64,000 nucleotides of DNA from Nereida ignava (GTDB lineage Bacteria; Pseudomonadota; Alphaproteobacteria; Rhodobacterales; Rhodobacteraceae), in assembly GCF_001049735.1 (NCBI RefSeq), contig NZ_CVPC01000006.1, positions 130,370 through 194,369 on the forward strand, given 5' to 3'. Shown in pieces: positions 8,918 through 16,879 of the stretch. Numbering within the stretch: position 1 is the first letter of the stretch; each line of letters starts with the position of its first letter. Made by a program: the position numbers and the translations under genes. The notes below the pieces were generated by a model that did no database searches, was not told the DNA's origin, and was given only the letters and a program-made list of their open reading frames with translations.

Positions 8918-9895
8918 ATGCTTCATGATACCACCACGACGCCACAGCTGTTTGAGCTTTATGTCGGTCATGGCTTTTGTGATTATGAAGCGTCTGCAGT
9001 GACGCACACCCTGAACATTGCCAATGAAGTTCTTGCACGTACCGCTTTTGACTGGCGTTTTGTGGCGGAAACACCAGGCGTGGTACAGGGCCTGACAGGC
9101 GGGCTGTTGCGGGCCGAGCCTTTGATCGATGATCACAACGTAGCAGATGTTCTGATCGTGGTTGGTGGTAAATCAGGGGCTGCAGCGGGCTGGCAGCGCC
9201 GCGCGCGTCAAATGCAGCGTTTGGGGCGGCCTGCAGTTTTGCTGTCTGATGCTGCAACTGCCTATATTGAGCTTACGAAAAATCCTCCCGGTCATGTGAC
9301 GACCCATTGGCGCGACGCGGTCGCCCTTAATGAAACCGGGTATTACCCCAACCTTACTGCACGTTTTTCTGAAAACAGCGGGGGCATTATTACTGCTGCG
9401 GGCATGGGCGCGACAGCGGAGCTTGTCATCGGTTTGATTTCAAGCAGTCTTGAGGCCGCACAAGTTGCCGAGTTGGGAAACCGCCTTTTGTTACATACCC
9501 TGCGCAAAAGCGATGCAGAGCAACCAAAGGACATTGCCGATAATCAGGGCCTTTTTGATGCGCAGGTCACCGAAGCGATCCGTCTGATGGAAGAGACCAT
9601 TGCGGACCCAATTTCTATGGCTGATCTGACCGACCAGTTGGGTCTGTCGACGCGCAGCCTTGAACGGACGTTTCGCAAGGTATTCGATGACACGCCTGCG
9701 CGGTTCTATAAGCGCCTTCGCACGAAACGCGCTCGTAACATGATTGAAGAAACCCTGTTGCCGATTGTTGATGTGGCGGTTGCCACGGGATTTGGCTCTG
9801 TTGATACAATGTCGAAGGCAGTGCGCGAGGAATACGGGCTAAGCCCCGCAAAAATGCGCGCCCGCAAAAAGATTAAGCTTTTGAAATATGACTAA
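8918..9895 (+). CDS. GlxA-family transcriptional regulator (DJ-1/PfpI plus AraC domains)
   Basis: A 325-residue two-domain regulator. The N-terminal 190 residues resemble the DJ-1/PfpI glutamine-amidotransferase-like fold used as a sensor in GlxA proteins (VLIVVGGKSG, LSDAATAYIEL), without a clear catalytic Cys in the usual nucleophile-elbow context. Residues about 220-320 form two AraC helix-turn-helix motifs (SMADLTDQLGLSTRSLERTF and DVAVATGFGSVDTMSKAVRE). I chose ATG 8918; an in-frame TTG at 8891 would overlap the preceding terminator. In this subfamily characterised members control quaternary-amine, arginine or related catabolism. No obvious target gene lies immediately beside it. Confidence 0.88.
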   Translation: MLHDTTTTPQLFELYVGHGFCDYEASAVTHTLNIANEVLARTAFDWRFVAETPGVVQGLTGGLLRAEPLIDDHNVADVLIVVGGKSGAAAGWQRRARQMQRLGRPAVLLSDAATAYIELTKNPPGHVTTHWRDAVALNETGYYPNLTARFSENSGGIITAAGMGATAELVIGLISSSLEAAQVAELGNRLLLHTLRKSDAEQPKDIADNQGLFDAQVTEAIRLMEETIADPISMADLTDQLGLSTRSLERTFRKVFDDTPARFYKRLRTKRARNMIEETLLPIVDVAVATGFGSVDTMSKAVREEYGLSPAKMRARKKIKLLKYD

Positions 9896-10036
9896 CGTAC
9901 ACTGCTGCGTTTATATGCGGCTCTTTTGATACGTTTGCCAAATTCCGCCGCGCAGTGCGTTGCCAAAGCCGCGGCATGCATTTCATACTGTTCATATTCA
10001 TGAGTGAATTTCGAGTAACCAGTAAGGTTTGGCAAA

Positions 10037-11533
10037 TTGGTACAGATCGTCAAAATCGGTCGGCGTGCGGCACTATTCGGGGGCGGAGCCGCTGTGGGTG
10101 TTGCGGTTACCAAAGGGTTCTCAGCGTCGAACCCCACGCTTGCGGGCACCCGTATGGTCAAACCGCTTGGGGCGGGCAAAACCTTAAACGACGCTAGTGA
10201 GTTGAATGAGACACCAATCTTCAAGCACATAACCCTGCGCGAGGACCAAGGTGAGAAACTGGTTGCGGCCCTTAGAACCGAACTTGCAGATGCGAGCGCA
10301 AATAACCGCGCCGTAAACGTGGGTGCTGCGCGTCACTCCATGGGGGGACAGGCAATTCCACGTGGCGGTCACGCCATTACGTTTGAGAATGCGTCTATAG
10401 AGCTTGATACGGAAAACAGTGTGATGCGCCTTCATGCGGGTGCGCGCTGGCGGGACGTGATCAATGCCATGGATCCTGTTGGGCTTGGCCCACGTGTCAT
10501 GCAATCCAACAATGATTTTGGGGTTGCGGCGACCTTTTGTGTGAATGCCCACGGGTGGCCTGTGAAAGAGGGGCCAATGGGCAGCACTGTTCGCGCCTTT
10601 GAAATGTTGCTGCCAGAGGGCGAATTGATGCGATGCTCGCGATCGGAAAATAGTGATTTATTTAACATGACGATGGGTGGCTATGGCCTAACAGGCATTG
10701 TCACACAGATGGACGTGGACCTCGCAAAAAATGTGCGCCTTGAGCCTACATTTGAAGAAGTGCCCGCAGAGAGTTTGGGTAAACGTTTTATTGAGGTGCT
10801 GAAGGACCGCACCGTCAACATGGCCTACGGGCGGCTTAATGTGGGGCGTGATGATTTTATGATGCGTGGTTTACTTGTGTCGTACCGGCCAAGTGCTGAT
10901 CAAAGTGCGCTTCCTGCGGCGCAAGGCTCGGGTGTGGCGGCGAAAATTGCGAGCCGCATTTACCGTGCCCAGCTTGGTAACGAACGGATGAAAAAGCTGC
11001 GGTGGTGGTTTGAGGCGGATGTAGCGACGAAGCTGGCGGGTGGGCCTACAACGCGTAACAGTTTGATCAATGAGCCCGTGCATACGCTTGATGATCGCGA
11101 CCCTAAGCGAACGGATATCTTGCACGAGTACTTTGTCGCACCAGAACGTTTTGCGGAATTTGTGATCATTTGCAGAACCGTCATTCCTGCCTCGTATCAA
11201 GAATTTCTCAACGTCACCTTGCGGTTTGTCGATACCGATGAAGAAAGCTTGCTGAGTTACAGTACAACACCGCGGATCGCTGCGGTGATGTCATTCAGTC
11301 AAGAAATGACTGCCCGCGCAGAGGCTGACATGCAGCGGATGACCCAAGAATTGATAGACGGGATCGTTTCGATCGGGGGCACATATTATTTGCCGTACCG
11401 CCCTCACGCGCGATTGGATCAGCTGACAGCGGCCTATCCACGCGCTTCTGAGTTTGCCGCTGCGAAGCGCAAGATGGACCCAAAGCTGATCCTGCGGAAT
11501 AACTTTTGGGACAGGTATTTGGGGGTATTATGA
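10037..11533 (+). CDS. Tat-exported FAD-linked oxidase (PCMH-type, DprE1/aldonolactone oxidase-like)
   Basis: A 498-residue flavoprotein. The N-terminus has a twin-arginine signal (GRRAALFGGGAAVGVAV, Arg 9-10), so it should fold with FAD before export. A PCMH-type FAD domain follows (VGAARHSMGGQAI and GVAATFCVNAHGWPV). The C-terminal half resembles the substrate domain of aldonolactone/DprE1-like oxidases (YLPYRPHARLDQL). The start is TTG 10037, with AAGG about nine bases upstream and the Tat motif immediately after. It is the first gene of a tightly packed operon: its stop overlaps the next ATG (ATGA). The substrate is unknown; a sugar lactone or other sugar alcohol is a family-based guess. 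Confidence 0.82.
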   Translation: MVQIVKIGRRAALFGGGAAVGVAVTKGFSASNPTLAGTRMVKPLGAGKTLNDASELNETPIFKHITLREDQGEKLVAALRTELADASANNRAVNVGAARHSMGGQAIPRGGHAITFENASIELDTENSVMRLHAGARWRDVINAMDPVGLGPRVMQSNNDFGVAATFCVNAHGWPVKEGPMGSTVRAFEMLLPEGELMRCSRSENSDLFNMTMGGYGLTGIVTQMDVDLAKNVRLEPTFEEVPAESLGKRFIEVLKDRTVNMAYGRLNVGRDDFMMRGLLVSYRPSADQSALPAAQGSGVAAKIASRIYRAQLGNERMKKLRWWFEADVATKLAGGPTTRNSLINEPVHTLDDRDPKRTDILHEYFVAPERFAEFVIICRTVIPASYQEFLNVTLRFVDTDEESLLSYSTTPRIAAVMSFSQEMTARAEADMQRMTQELIDGIVSIGGTYYLPYRPHARLDQLTAAYPRASEFAAAKRKMDPKLILRNNFWDRYLGVL

Positions 11534-11937
11534 GTTTGCTACAAAAGATTTCGGTTGGGTATTTTGTGGTGCTTTTAGCGGCCGCAGCATTGAACTACGT
11601 GCCCGGTATCACAGACGATCAAGGCTTGGCCTTTGGTATTTTTGCGCTCGATCTGTTCGATGATACGCTGCATCTGGCGTCCGCGCTATGGGCATTGATC
11701 GCTGCTTTTATGGGGGCTCGGGCAAGCAAGGTGTTCCTTGTGGTATTTGGTGCGCTTTATCTGGGCGATGGGCTGTTAGGCTTTGCTACGGGCTGGGGAT
11801 ATTTGGACTTTGGCATCTTCACAAATACCTCTGATGGGATTTCTTTCACGGTGTTCCGGGTGCTTGCCAATCTTCCGCATATTGCACTTGGGGGCGTGGC
11901 CTTGTTTGCGGGGCTGCGTTTTGGTCGCGTGCAATGA
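11530..11937 (+). CDS. Small membrane protein, DUF4383-like
   Basis: A 135-residue protein with four hydrophobic segments (about 8-26, 48-68, 72-92, 108-130) and the charged turn DDTLHLASALWAL, reminiscent of DUF4383 membrane proteins. ATG 11530 overlaps the upstream TGA by ATGA, with a G-rich stretch just before it; the downstream gene overlaps in the same way. It is therefore translated together with the Tat-exported oxidase and the following unknown protein. It could anchor the oxidase or supply an electron acceptor site, but no cofactor ligands are obvious. Confidence 0.8.
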   Translation: MSLLQKISVGYFVVLLAAAALNYVPGITDDQGLAFGIFALDLFDDTLHLASALWALIAAFMGARASKVFLVVFGALYLGDGLLGFATGWGYLDFGIFTNTSDGISFTVFRVLANLPHIALGGVALFAGLRFGRVQ

Positions 11938-12914
11938 TTTGGTTACTCAAGCGCGGCGCGGCTGTAGTTGCGCTATTGTTCGCGCTTGTTGCCAGCCCTG
12001 TTGCCTATGTTGAGTTGGCGTGTCGTCCGAGCATTGTGCCATCGAGCGATGTGCCAATTCTACCACCGGAACATCACCGCCCAGAAGGGCGTACTTTGCT
12101 GACCTATCCCGAGTGGCACATCGTTCACGCCTATGATGATTACGCGCAGGTCATCGCCAATGGCGCACCGCACGATTACGCGTATTTCAAATCGGTCGCG
12201 GGGTTTTGGCAGTCATTATGTAGTGTTTCCAAAGCCTCCGGCCCTGTGGGTGGTTTTCCAAACCAGTTCAAATCAACGATCTACACGATCGGGATTAGCT
12301 TCACTTTTGAGATGCTCGCAAAAGCACTTTATGAGGAAACCTTGGGTCGCTTCGCAGTTGTTATGCGCGGTGATGAGCCCGCGTCACTTGATATATTGAG
12401 CGCACAGCAGGCCGCCCAATATGCACAGTTTTTGCAACAAGTCCCTTGGTATCAATGGGATTTTGAGCGTGATGCCGTTGCTCTGAAAAATGCGGAAACA
12501 GATGTATGGCGGGACCGTGAAAGGCGGTTTGCGCTTGGAATAGAATATGGGCTCAAGGCCCGCTATGCGCGCGTAATCAAGGCCGCTGTCGCGAACCTAG
12601 AACCAGATGCGTTGCGCTTACGCCTAATCGTTCGCGATTTGCAGCCTAACCGCTTAGCGGCTGAGGAGGGTGTGGAGGTTATATCAATGCGGCCAGAGGG
12701 TATTGAGGTTGAGGCACCTCGGTACCGCGCTTTGACAAAACTGTTAGATCAGTGGGCGGCAGAGGGGGCGGACTTTGTTGAGATTGCTGGTAACGACGAC
12801 ATTATGCTGACGGTTACGTCCAGCAATCCGCGGCTTGATCAAGCGCTCTATAGTTTTGATCGGCAGGGTTATGGTGACACGCGCCACCTTGTTTTGGTTC
12901 CTGTTCTGACTTAG
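11934..12914 (+). CDS. Unknown exported or membrane-anchored protein, partner of the FAD oxidase
   Basis: A 326-residue protein I cannot place in a characterised family. A single hydrophobic segment (about 9-27, VVALLFALVASPVAYVELAC) is a signal peptide or N-terminal anchor; the rest should lie in the periplasm. Conserved-looking stretches are LLTYPEWHIVHAYDDY (about 56-71), GFWQSLC (about 90-96) and the aromatic patch QVPWYQWDFERDA. The Cys in ELACRP does not form a good lipobox. The start codon overlaps the stop of the DUF4383-like gene (ATGA), so this is the third member of a coupled operon with the Tat FAD oxidase. A role in the same periplasmic redox process is inferred from this coupling only. 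Confidence 0.78.
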   Translation: MIWLLKRGAAVVALLFALVASPVAYVELACRPSIVPSSDVPILPPEHHRPEGRTLLTYPEWHIVHAYDDYAQVIANGAPHDYAYFKSVAGFWQSLCSVSKASGPVGGFPNQFKSTIYTIGISFTFEMLAKALYEETLGRFAVVMRGDEPASLDILSAQQAAQYAQFLQQVPWYQWDFERDAVALKNAETDVWRDRERRFALGIEYGLKARYARVIKAAVANLEPDALRLRLIVRDLQPNRLAAEEGVEVISMRPEGIEVEAPRYRALTKLLDQWAAEGADFVEIAGNDDIMLTVTSSNPRLDQALYSFDRQGYGDTRHLVLVPVLT

Positions 12915-12965
12915 CAGCGACGCTGCGCGGGTTTCAGGCGGGTGTTGTGCGCCTTGAGCATATTC

Positions 12966-13250
12966 ATGACTATTAGCGCCTGGATCGGATGCTTTCTGGG
13001 CGCCATGATATCAGTTGTTCTGTTGCAAATGGGCGTAATGCTTTTCAGCAATACTGCCCCAAGTGCGATGGTTCTGCTGCCGGACGCAGGCTTCATTTCC
13101 CGCCTGCCTTCTGACGTGGCTGTCTTGGGCATCGGGCAAAATTGGGTGACCGTCGCATCAAGTGAAAGTGGGCTAGCAAAAACGCTTTACGGTGTAGGTG
13201 CGCTTGTCGTCTTGCCTGCGGGACTGCCGCGTTGTGTGCCGCGGCGGTAG
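12966..13250 (+). CDS. Small hypothetical membrane protein
   Basis: A 94-residue open frame with an N-terminal membrane helix (about 4-32), a middle region with LLPDAGFISRLPSDV, and a second hydrophobic stretch near the C-terminus (YGVGALVVLPAGLP). The frame begins about 50 bases after the preceding operon. A GTG at 12942 is an alternative start; neither has a strong ribosome site. The alternation of a helix with a soluble domain looks protein-like, and no other gene occupies the space. Function unknown. Confidence 0.55.
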   Translation: MTISAWIGCFLGAMISVVLLQMGVMLFSNTAPSAMVLLPDAGFISRLPSDVAVLGIGQNWVTVASSESGLAKTLYGVGALVVLPAGLPRCVPRR

Positions 13251-13374
13251 TGAAGACCATCCTAAGATGGCAAGGTCGAGGTCTGCTAACGGCCTTGGGA
13301 GTTTGATAGACGTTGTGTTTTCTAAGCTTCTGTCACAGAATAAAGTGTCTGATTTAACGAGTGGGTTTTTTGTA

Positions 13375-14598
13375 ATGGTACCGAAGTCTTTGTGTATTGC
13401 GCCGTTTGTGAACACTCATATTTCTGTGTCTGGCGGTCTAAAGCCTTGTTGTGAATATGCGGACGAACACGGAAATGTCGAAACATCCACAGTTTCAGCA
13501 GCTTGGCGATCCGAGCGTATGGACAAGATTCGAAAAATGTTTGCCGAGGGCAAAACACCGGCTGGATGCGCGAGATGCACTGAGCGGGAAAAGAGCGGAG
13601 CGCGTAGCCTGCGTGATGATTATAACAGTGCCTATCAGTATCATTTAAAGCAGTTGTCTTTGACAGATGTGGAAAAAACAGTCGGGGATTTTCCTATTTC
13701 ATTAGACTTGAGGTTTTCAAATTTATGCAACCTTAAGTGTCGAATTTGCTATCACGGTTTCAGCTCAAAGTGGTTTGGGGACGCCAAGAAAATGGGTCTG
13801 ACTGTTGGTGATAAAGCGGTTATCTCAAGCTTTAAGTCGCCAGAAGATTTTGCGGCTCAAATTGCGCCCGGTATGCAAACAATTCAAACCATTTACTTCG
13901 CTGGTGGCGAGCCTTTGATGTTAGATGAGCATTACAATCTTTTGTCTGACCTCATCAAAAACGACCGAACAGATATCAATCTGGCGTATAATTCGAACAT
14001 GTCATTCCTGTCCCTGCGGGATAAATCCATTGTTGAGCTCTGGAAGCATTTTCCGTCCGTTGCTCTTGAAGCCAGCATCGACGCTGTTGGAGAGCTTGGC
14101 GCGCTGGTCCGCAATGGGTTTAACTGGGAAACGTTTCAGCAGAATATCGCCACGGTCCGCGAAGAATGCCCCCATGTGAGGATTACGTTTGGAGTGACTG
14201 TATCGGTAATGACGATCGCCGCGCTTCCAAGTCTTTGTGACGGATTGGTGAGTGAGTGTAAGGCTAAGTTGAGCGATATTGCGATGCGCCCTTTGCAAGA
14301 TCCCAGCTTTTACAGGATGCAAGTGATGCCAGCTGACATGAAGCAAACTGTTGAGAGAAAGCTGAGAGATCATCTTGCTCAATTACGTATGTCTCATGTG
14401 GGTGACGAGTGCCTCCGCGGCTATATTCAGCAGATCGAAGGCATGATTAGCTTCATGTATGATAGCGACTATAGTGCTGAGTTACCCGAATTTGTAAGGA
14501 TGGCCAGCACGCTGGATCAGTTGCGAAGAGAGGATACAGAGGCACTGGTTGAAGGGTTTTCAGACATGAAGCGGGTTGCCGAGACCTTGACGCCGTAG
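13375..14598 (+). CDS. Twitch-domain radical SAM protein
   Basis: A radical SAM enzyme of about 407 residues from ATG 13375. The 4Fe-4S triad is CNLKCRIC, within LRFSNLCNLKCRICYHG, followed by AGGEPL. An N-terminal Cys-rich segment (GGLKPCCEY and CARCTERE) resembles the half-SPASM, or twitch, auxiliary cluster region. In-frame ATG and GTG codons exist upstream (13267, about 13345), but recognisable sequence begins at MVPKSLCIAPF. The substrate is unknown. In other bacteria such proteins sit in polysaccharide or peptide-modification loci; here GT90, GT2 and UDP-sugar genes follow. This patch looks more AT-rich than its flanks, which suggests acquisition. Confidence 0.8.
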   Translation: MVPKSLCIAPFVNTHISVSGGLKPCCEYADEHGNVETSTVSAAWRSERMDKIRKMFAEGKTPAGCARCTEREKSGARSLRDDYNSAYQYHLKQLSLTDVEKTVGDFPISLDLRFSNLCNLKCRICYHGFSSKWFGDAKKMGLTVGDKAVISSFKSPEDFAAQIAPGMQTIQTIYFAGGEPLMLDEHYNLLSDLIKNDRTDINLAYNSNMSFLSLRDKSIVELWKHFPSVALEASIDAVGELGALVRNGFNWETFQQNIATVREECPHVRITFGVTVSVMTIAALPSLCDGLVSECKAKLSDIAMRPLQDPSFYRMQVMPADMKQTVERKLRDHLAQLRMSHVGDECLRGYIQQIEGMISFMYDSDYSAELPEFVRMASTLDQLRREDTEALVEGFSDMKRVAETLTP

Positions 14599-14620
14599 TT
14601 TTGCGCGGTCGTACCGACAG

Positions 14621-15658
14621 CTACAGCGGCCAACGCCAGTTTTCTAGGATGAGCTTGCCTGCAAGGACACTCTCGCTTTCAAATGTGAGCTGACGCGCGA
14701 AGTTTTGTCCGTTAGCAGCAATTTCCTCCGCTTTTTTCGGATTGCTAAGCGCCCATTCTATTTGCTCCGATATATCGCTTAGGTCCGCCTTAACGGGGAT
14801 GTAATGCTCAAACGGGGTTAGGTAATGATAGTACCACTGCCGGTAGCCAAACTGTGAGTCTACTTTAAAGACGCAACAACCAAGGTGAAGTCTGATCAGG
14901 AAGTTACTCCACGTGTTTGTGAAGCCATCAACATCGAGGGCGTATTTGCGGGTTGCCCAAGACCCTTCTTCAACCCGCTCGCCGGATAATCCAGCACGCT
15001 CAATCAGAGGCCAGACATCGTTCGTCACACTCGTCGGAACAAATTTGAAATCTATGCCTACTGATTTTGCGAGGTGCGCCAGCCGGATCCTTTGAATGAT
15101 CGCTGGATTTTCTGCGTGGCAGGGGGCTGGGTTGATCATTCCGGTCCCAACTGGTGCGCCGCGCCAAATTAGCTCATCGCTTCTGTCATGCCATGGGATG
15201 TCAGTTTCGTAGGAGTGCTGTCGCATAGCGATGAAACCATGAGAGGCGAAGAAGTACTGATCTGGCATAGGAATGGCGAAGTCAAAGCAACTTGACGGTG
15301 TGAAGCGTGCGAAGGATGGCGCCTCACCGTCCGATAAATTGACGGTAATTTGCTCTGCTTCCGGCCCAGCTTTCATAAGCCAAACGACCATCGTGAACAG
15401 TTGGTCTACTCGGCTGTGATGTAAGTGGACAGCGTATGAGAATGATATTGATAGAACAATGTCTTTGCCTTCCCAAAAGACGTTCACATCTTGCGGCCCA
15501 CCAATCCCCTCATCGAACCGCACCCAGAAATAACGTTGCTTCGTCATCTTGAAGTGTGGATATCGCTGTAAAAAATCGTGCAATCGTTCGTGCAACATTC
15601 GTGAAAGTTTAGTCGCGACCGGACTGGACCGGATGAAATACCGAAGTTCGTTAAGCAT
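14621..15658 (-). CDS. GT90 / CAP10-type glycosyltransferase
   Basis: A 345-residue protein of the CAP10 / LPS-modifying glycosyltransferase 90 type. Diagnostic segments are ELIWRGAPVGTG (about 163-174), RKYALDVDGF (about 237-246), the SNFLIRLHLGCCVFKVDSQF block and YYHYLTPFEHYIPVKADLSD near 276-300. GT90 enzymes transfer xylose, glucose or related sugars from UDP-sugars. The UDP-glucuronate decarboxylase gene nearby would produce UDP-xylose, a fitting donor. It lies 52 bases downstream of the GT2 gene on the same strand, so the two probably form an operon. Acceptor unknown; capsule or LPS is likely. Confidence 0.85.
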   Translation of the reverse strand: MLNELRYFIRSSPVATKLSRMLHERLHDFLQRYPHFKMTKQRYFWVRFDEGIGGPQDVNVFWEGKDIVLSISFSYAVHLHHSRVDQLFTMVVWLMKAGPEAEQITVNLSDGEAPSFARFTPSSCFDFAIPMPDQYFFASHGFIAMRQHSYETDIPWHDRSDELIWRGAPVGTGMINPAPCHAENPAIIQRIRLAHLAKSVGIDFKFVPTSVTNDVWPLIERAGLSGERVEEGSWATRKYALDVDGFTNTWSNFLIRLHLGCCVFKVDSQFGYRQWYYHYLTPFEHYIPVKADLSDISEQIEWALSNPKKAEEIAANGQNFARQLTFESESVLAGKLILENWRWPL

Positions 15659-15710
15659 TTACGTTCCTTGGTTCTTCGTTGAGCCTTACATTCGCAATCA
15701 GAGGGGGCAT

Positions 15711-16703
15711 TTATAATTGCCGCCACTTAAAGGCGGCTGTTACTGCCCCAAGGCATTTGAAGTGGCAAACTGATGTTCCGAATAGCTTCTTGGCCCTTTG
15801 TGGCTGGTCCAATGCGTACAAAGCTGCAGCGATAAAATGATAAAATGCGTAAAAGGCATGTTTGAGTGTAGTTTGTCTTATTTCACTTAGCGCAACCGGT
15901 AGTGTTTTTTGCGTTTTCTGGTGTGCGAGAACTATTGAAAAATATGCTGCCTGATTTCTAGCGTTTCGTTCACTTATGAATTTTAACGTGTCTCGTTTAC
16001 CTAGGCGGTCTTCAAAAGCTCGGGCTTCAGGAACCCAACCAAGTTTGCCGCCATACAGGTTTTCAAGGATGAAAAAAAATGCGGTGTCTTCGCTACCGAT
16101 CTTGTTGAACCGTTCATCAAACCTGAGGCCGAGACCAGATTGCTTTGAGAAAACTGCTTTCCTTAGTGCGTAATTCATTGTCGCGGGTACATATGGTCTT
16201 TGTCCGAAAGCCCGTTTCAAGGGCTGGGTCCTCTCGATCCAATGCCCTGCTGACTGAACAATCGAAGATGGCTCGTCCCCGTTGGCATATCGTAAATTTG
16301 TTGGCCCCATCATCACGTCGCAGTCAGGCAGGAGTTCCGACGCGGCCTCATATGCGATCACCCAATTCTCGCAGACTTCTTCGTCGTCATCGACGCCCAG
16401 CAAAATATCAGCGCCCATTTCATCTGCCATGTCGAGTACGCGATTTCGCACGCTGGAATATCCAATTTTTGGCTCAGCCGCCAAATGTACGGGCATCGTA
16501 AGATCAAGTTCTTCGATGATACTTTCGATCGAAAGAGTTTCGGCGTTTTCCACGATGATCAATTCGGTGCGGTACCGTTTTGGTAGTGTCGTATTTTTCA
16601 ACGAGATCAGGCATCTATGCAGCAGCTCATGCCGGTCACGCGTGCAAATACCTATGGCCATCAATGGCTTTACGTCAGCTGGCTGTGTTTTGCTCATGCG
16701 CAT
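15711..16703 (-). CDS. GT2-family glycosyltransferase
   Basis: A 330-residue GT-A fold glycosyltransferase of family 2. It starts with the nucleotide-binding strand MAIGICTRDR and carries the metal-binding acidic run GVDDDEEV (about 108-115), and a later ED pair (KIGSEDTAFF) that fits the catalytic region. The C-terminal 70 residues are more basic and hydrophobic (HAFYAFYHFIAAALYAL) and may associate with the membrane. The first ATG (16703) and the one two codons later are both possible. It is divergent from the UXS gene and upstream of the GT90 gene, so it probably helps build the same surface glycan. Confidence 0.85.
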   Translation of the reverse strand: MRMSKTQPADVKPLMAIGICTRDRHELLHRCLISLKNTTLPKRYRTELIIVENAETLSIESIIEELDLTMPVHLAAEPKIGYSSVRNRVLDMADEMGADILLGVDDDEEVCENWVIAYEAASELLPDCDVMMGPTNLRYANGDEPSSIVQSAGHWIERTQPLKRAFGQRPYVPATMNYALRKAVFSKQSGLGLRFDERFNKIGSEDTAFFFILENLYGGKLGWVPEARAFEDRLGKRDTLKFISERNARNQAAYFSIVLAHQKTQKTLPVALSEIRQTTLKHAFYAFYHFIAAALYALDQPQRAKKLFGTSVCHFKCLGAVTAAFKWRQL

Positions 16704-16879
16704 GTACTCAATAAAAAATTACTTATAATTCTGTGCGAATATTACTGTTTGAAGTAAAGCATCGCATGTTGTGTGCCGCAAGTAGGTGTCAAATATAATC
16801 AATTGGTTGCTGGCGGTTGGGATGTGCGCGCGCTATTCATATAGAGCAGGTGTTAAGTCGTTTGTGAGAGTGATGAGTT

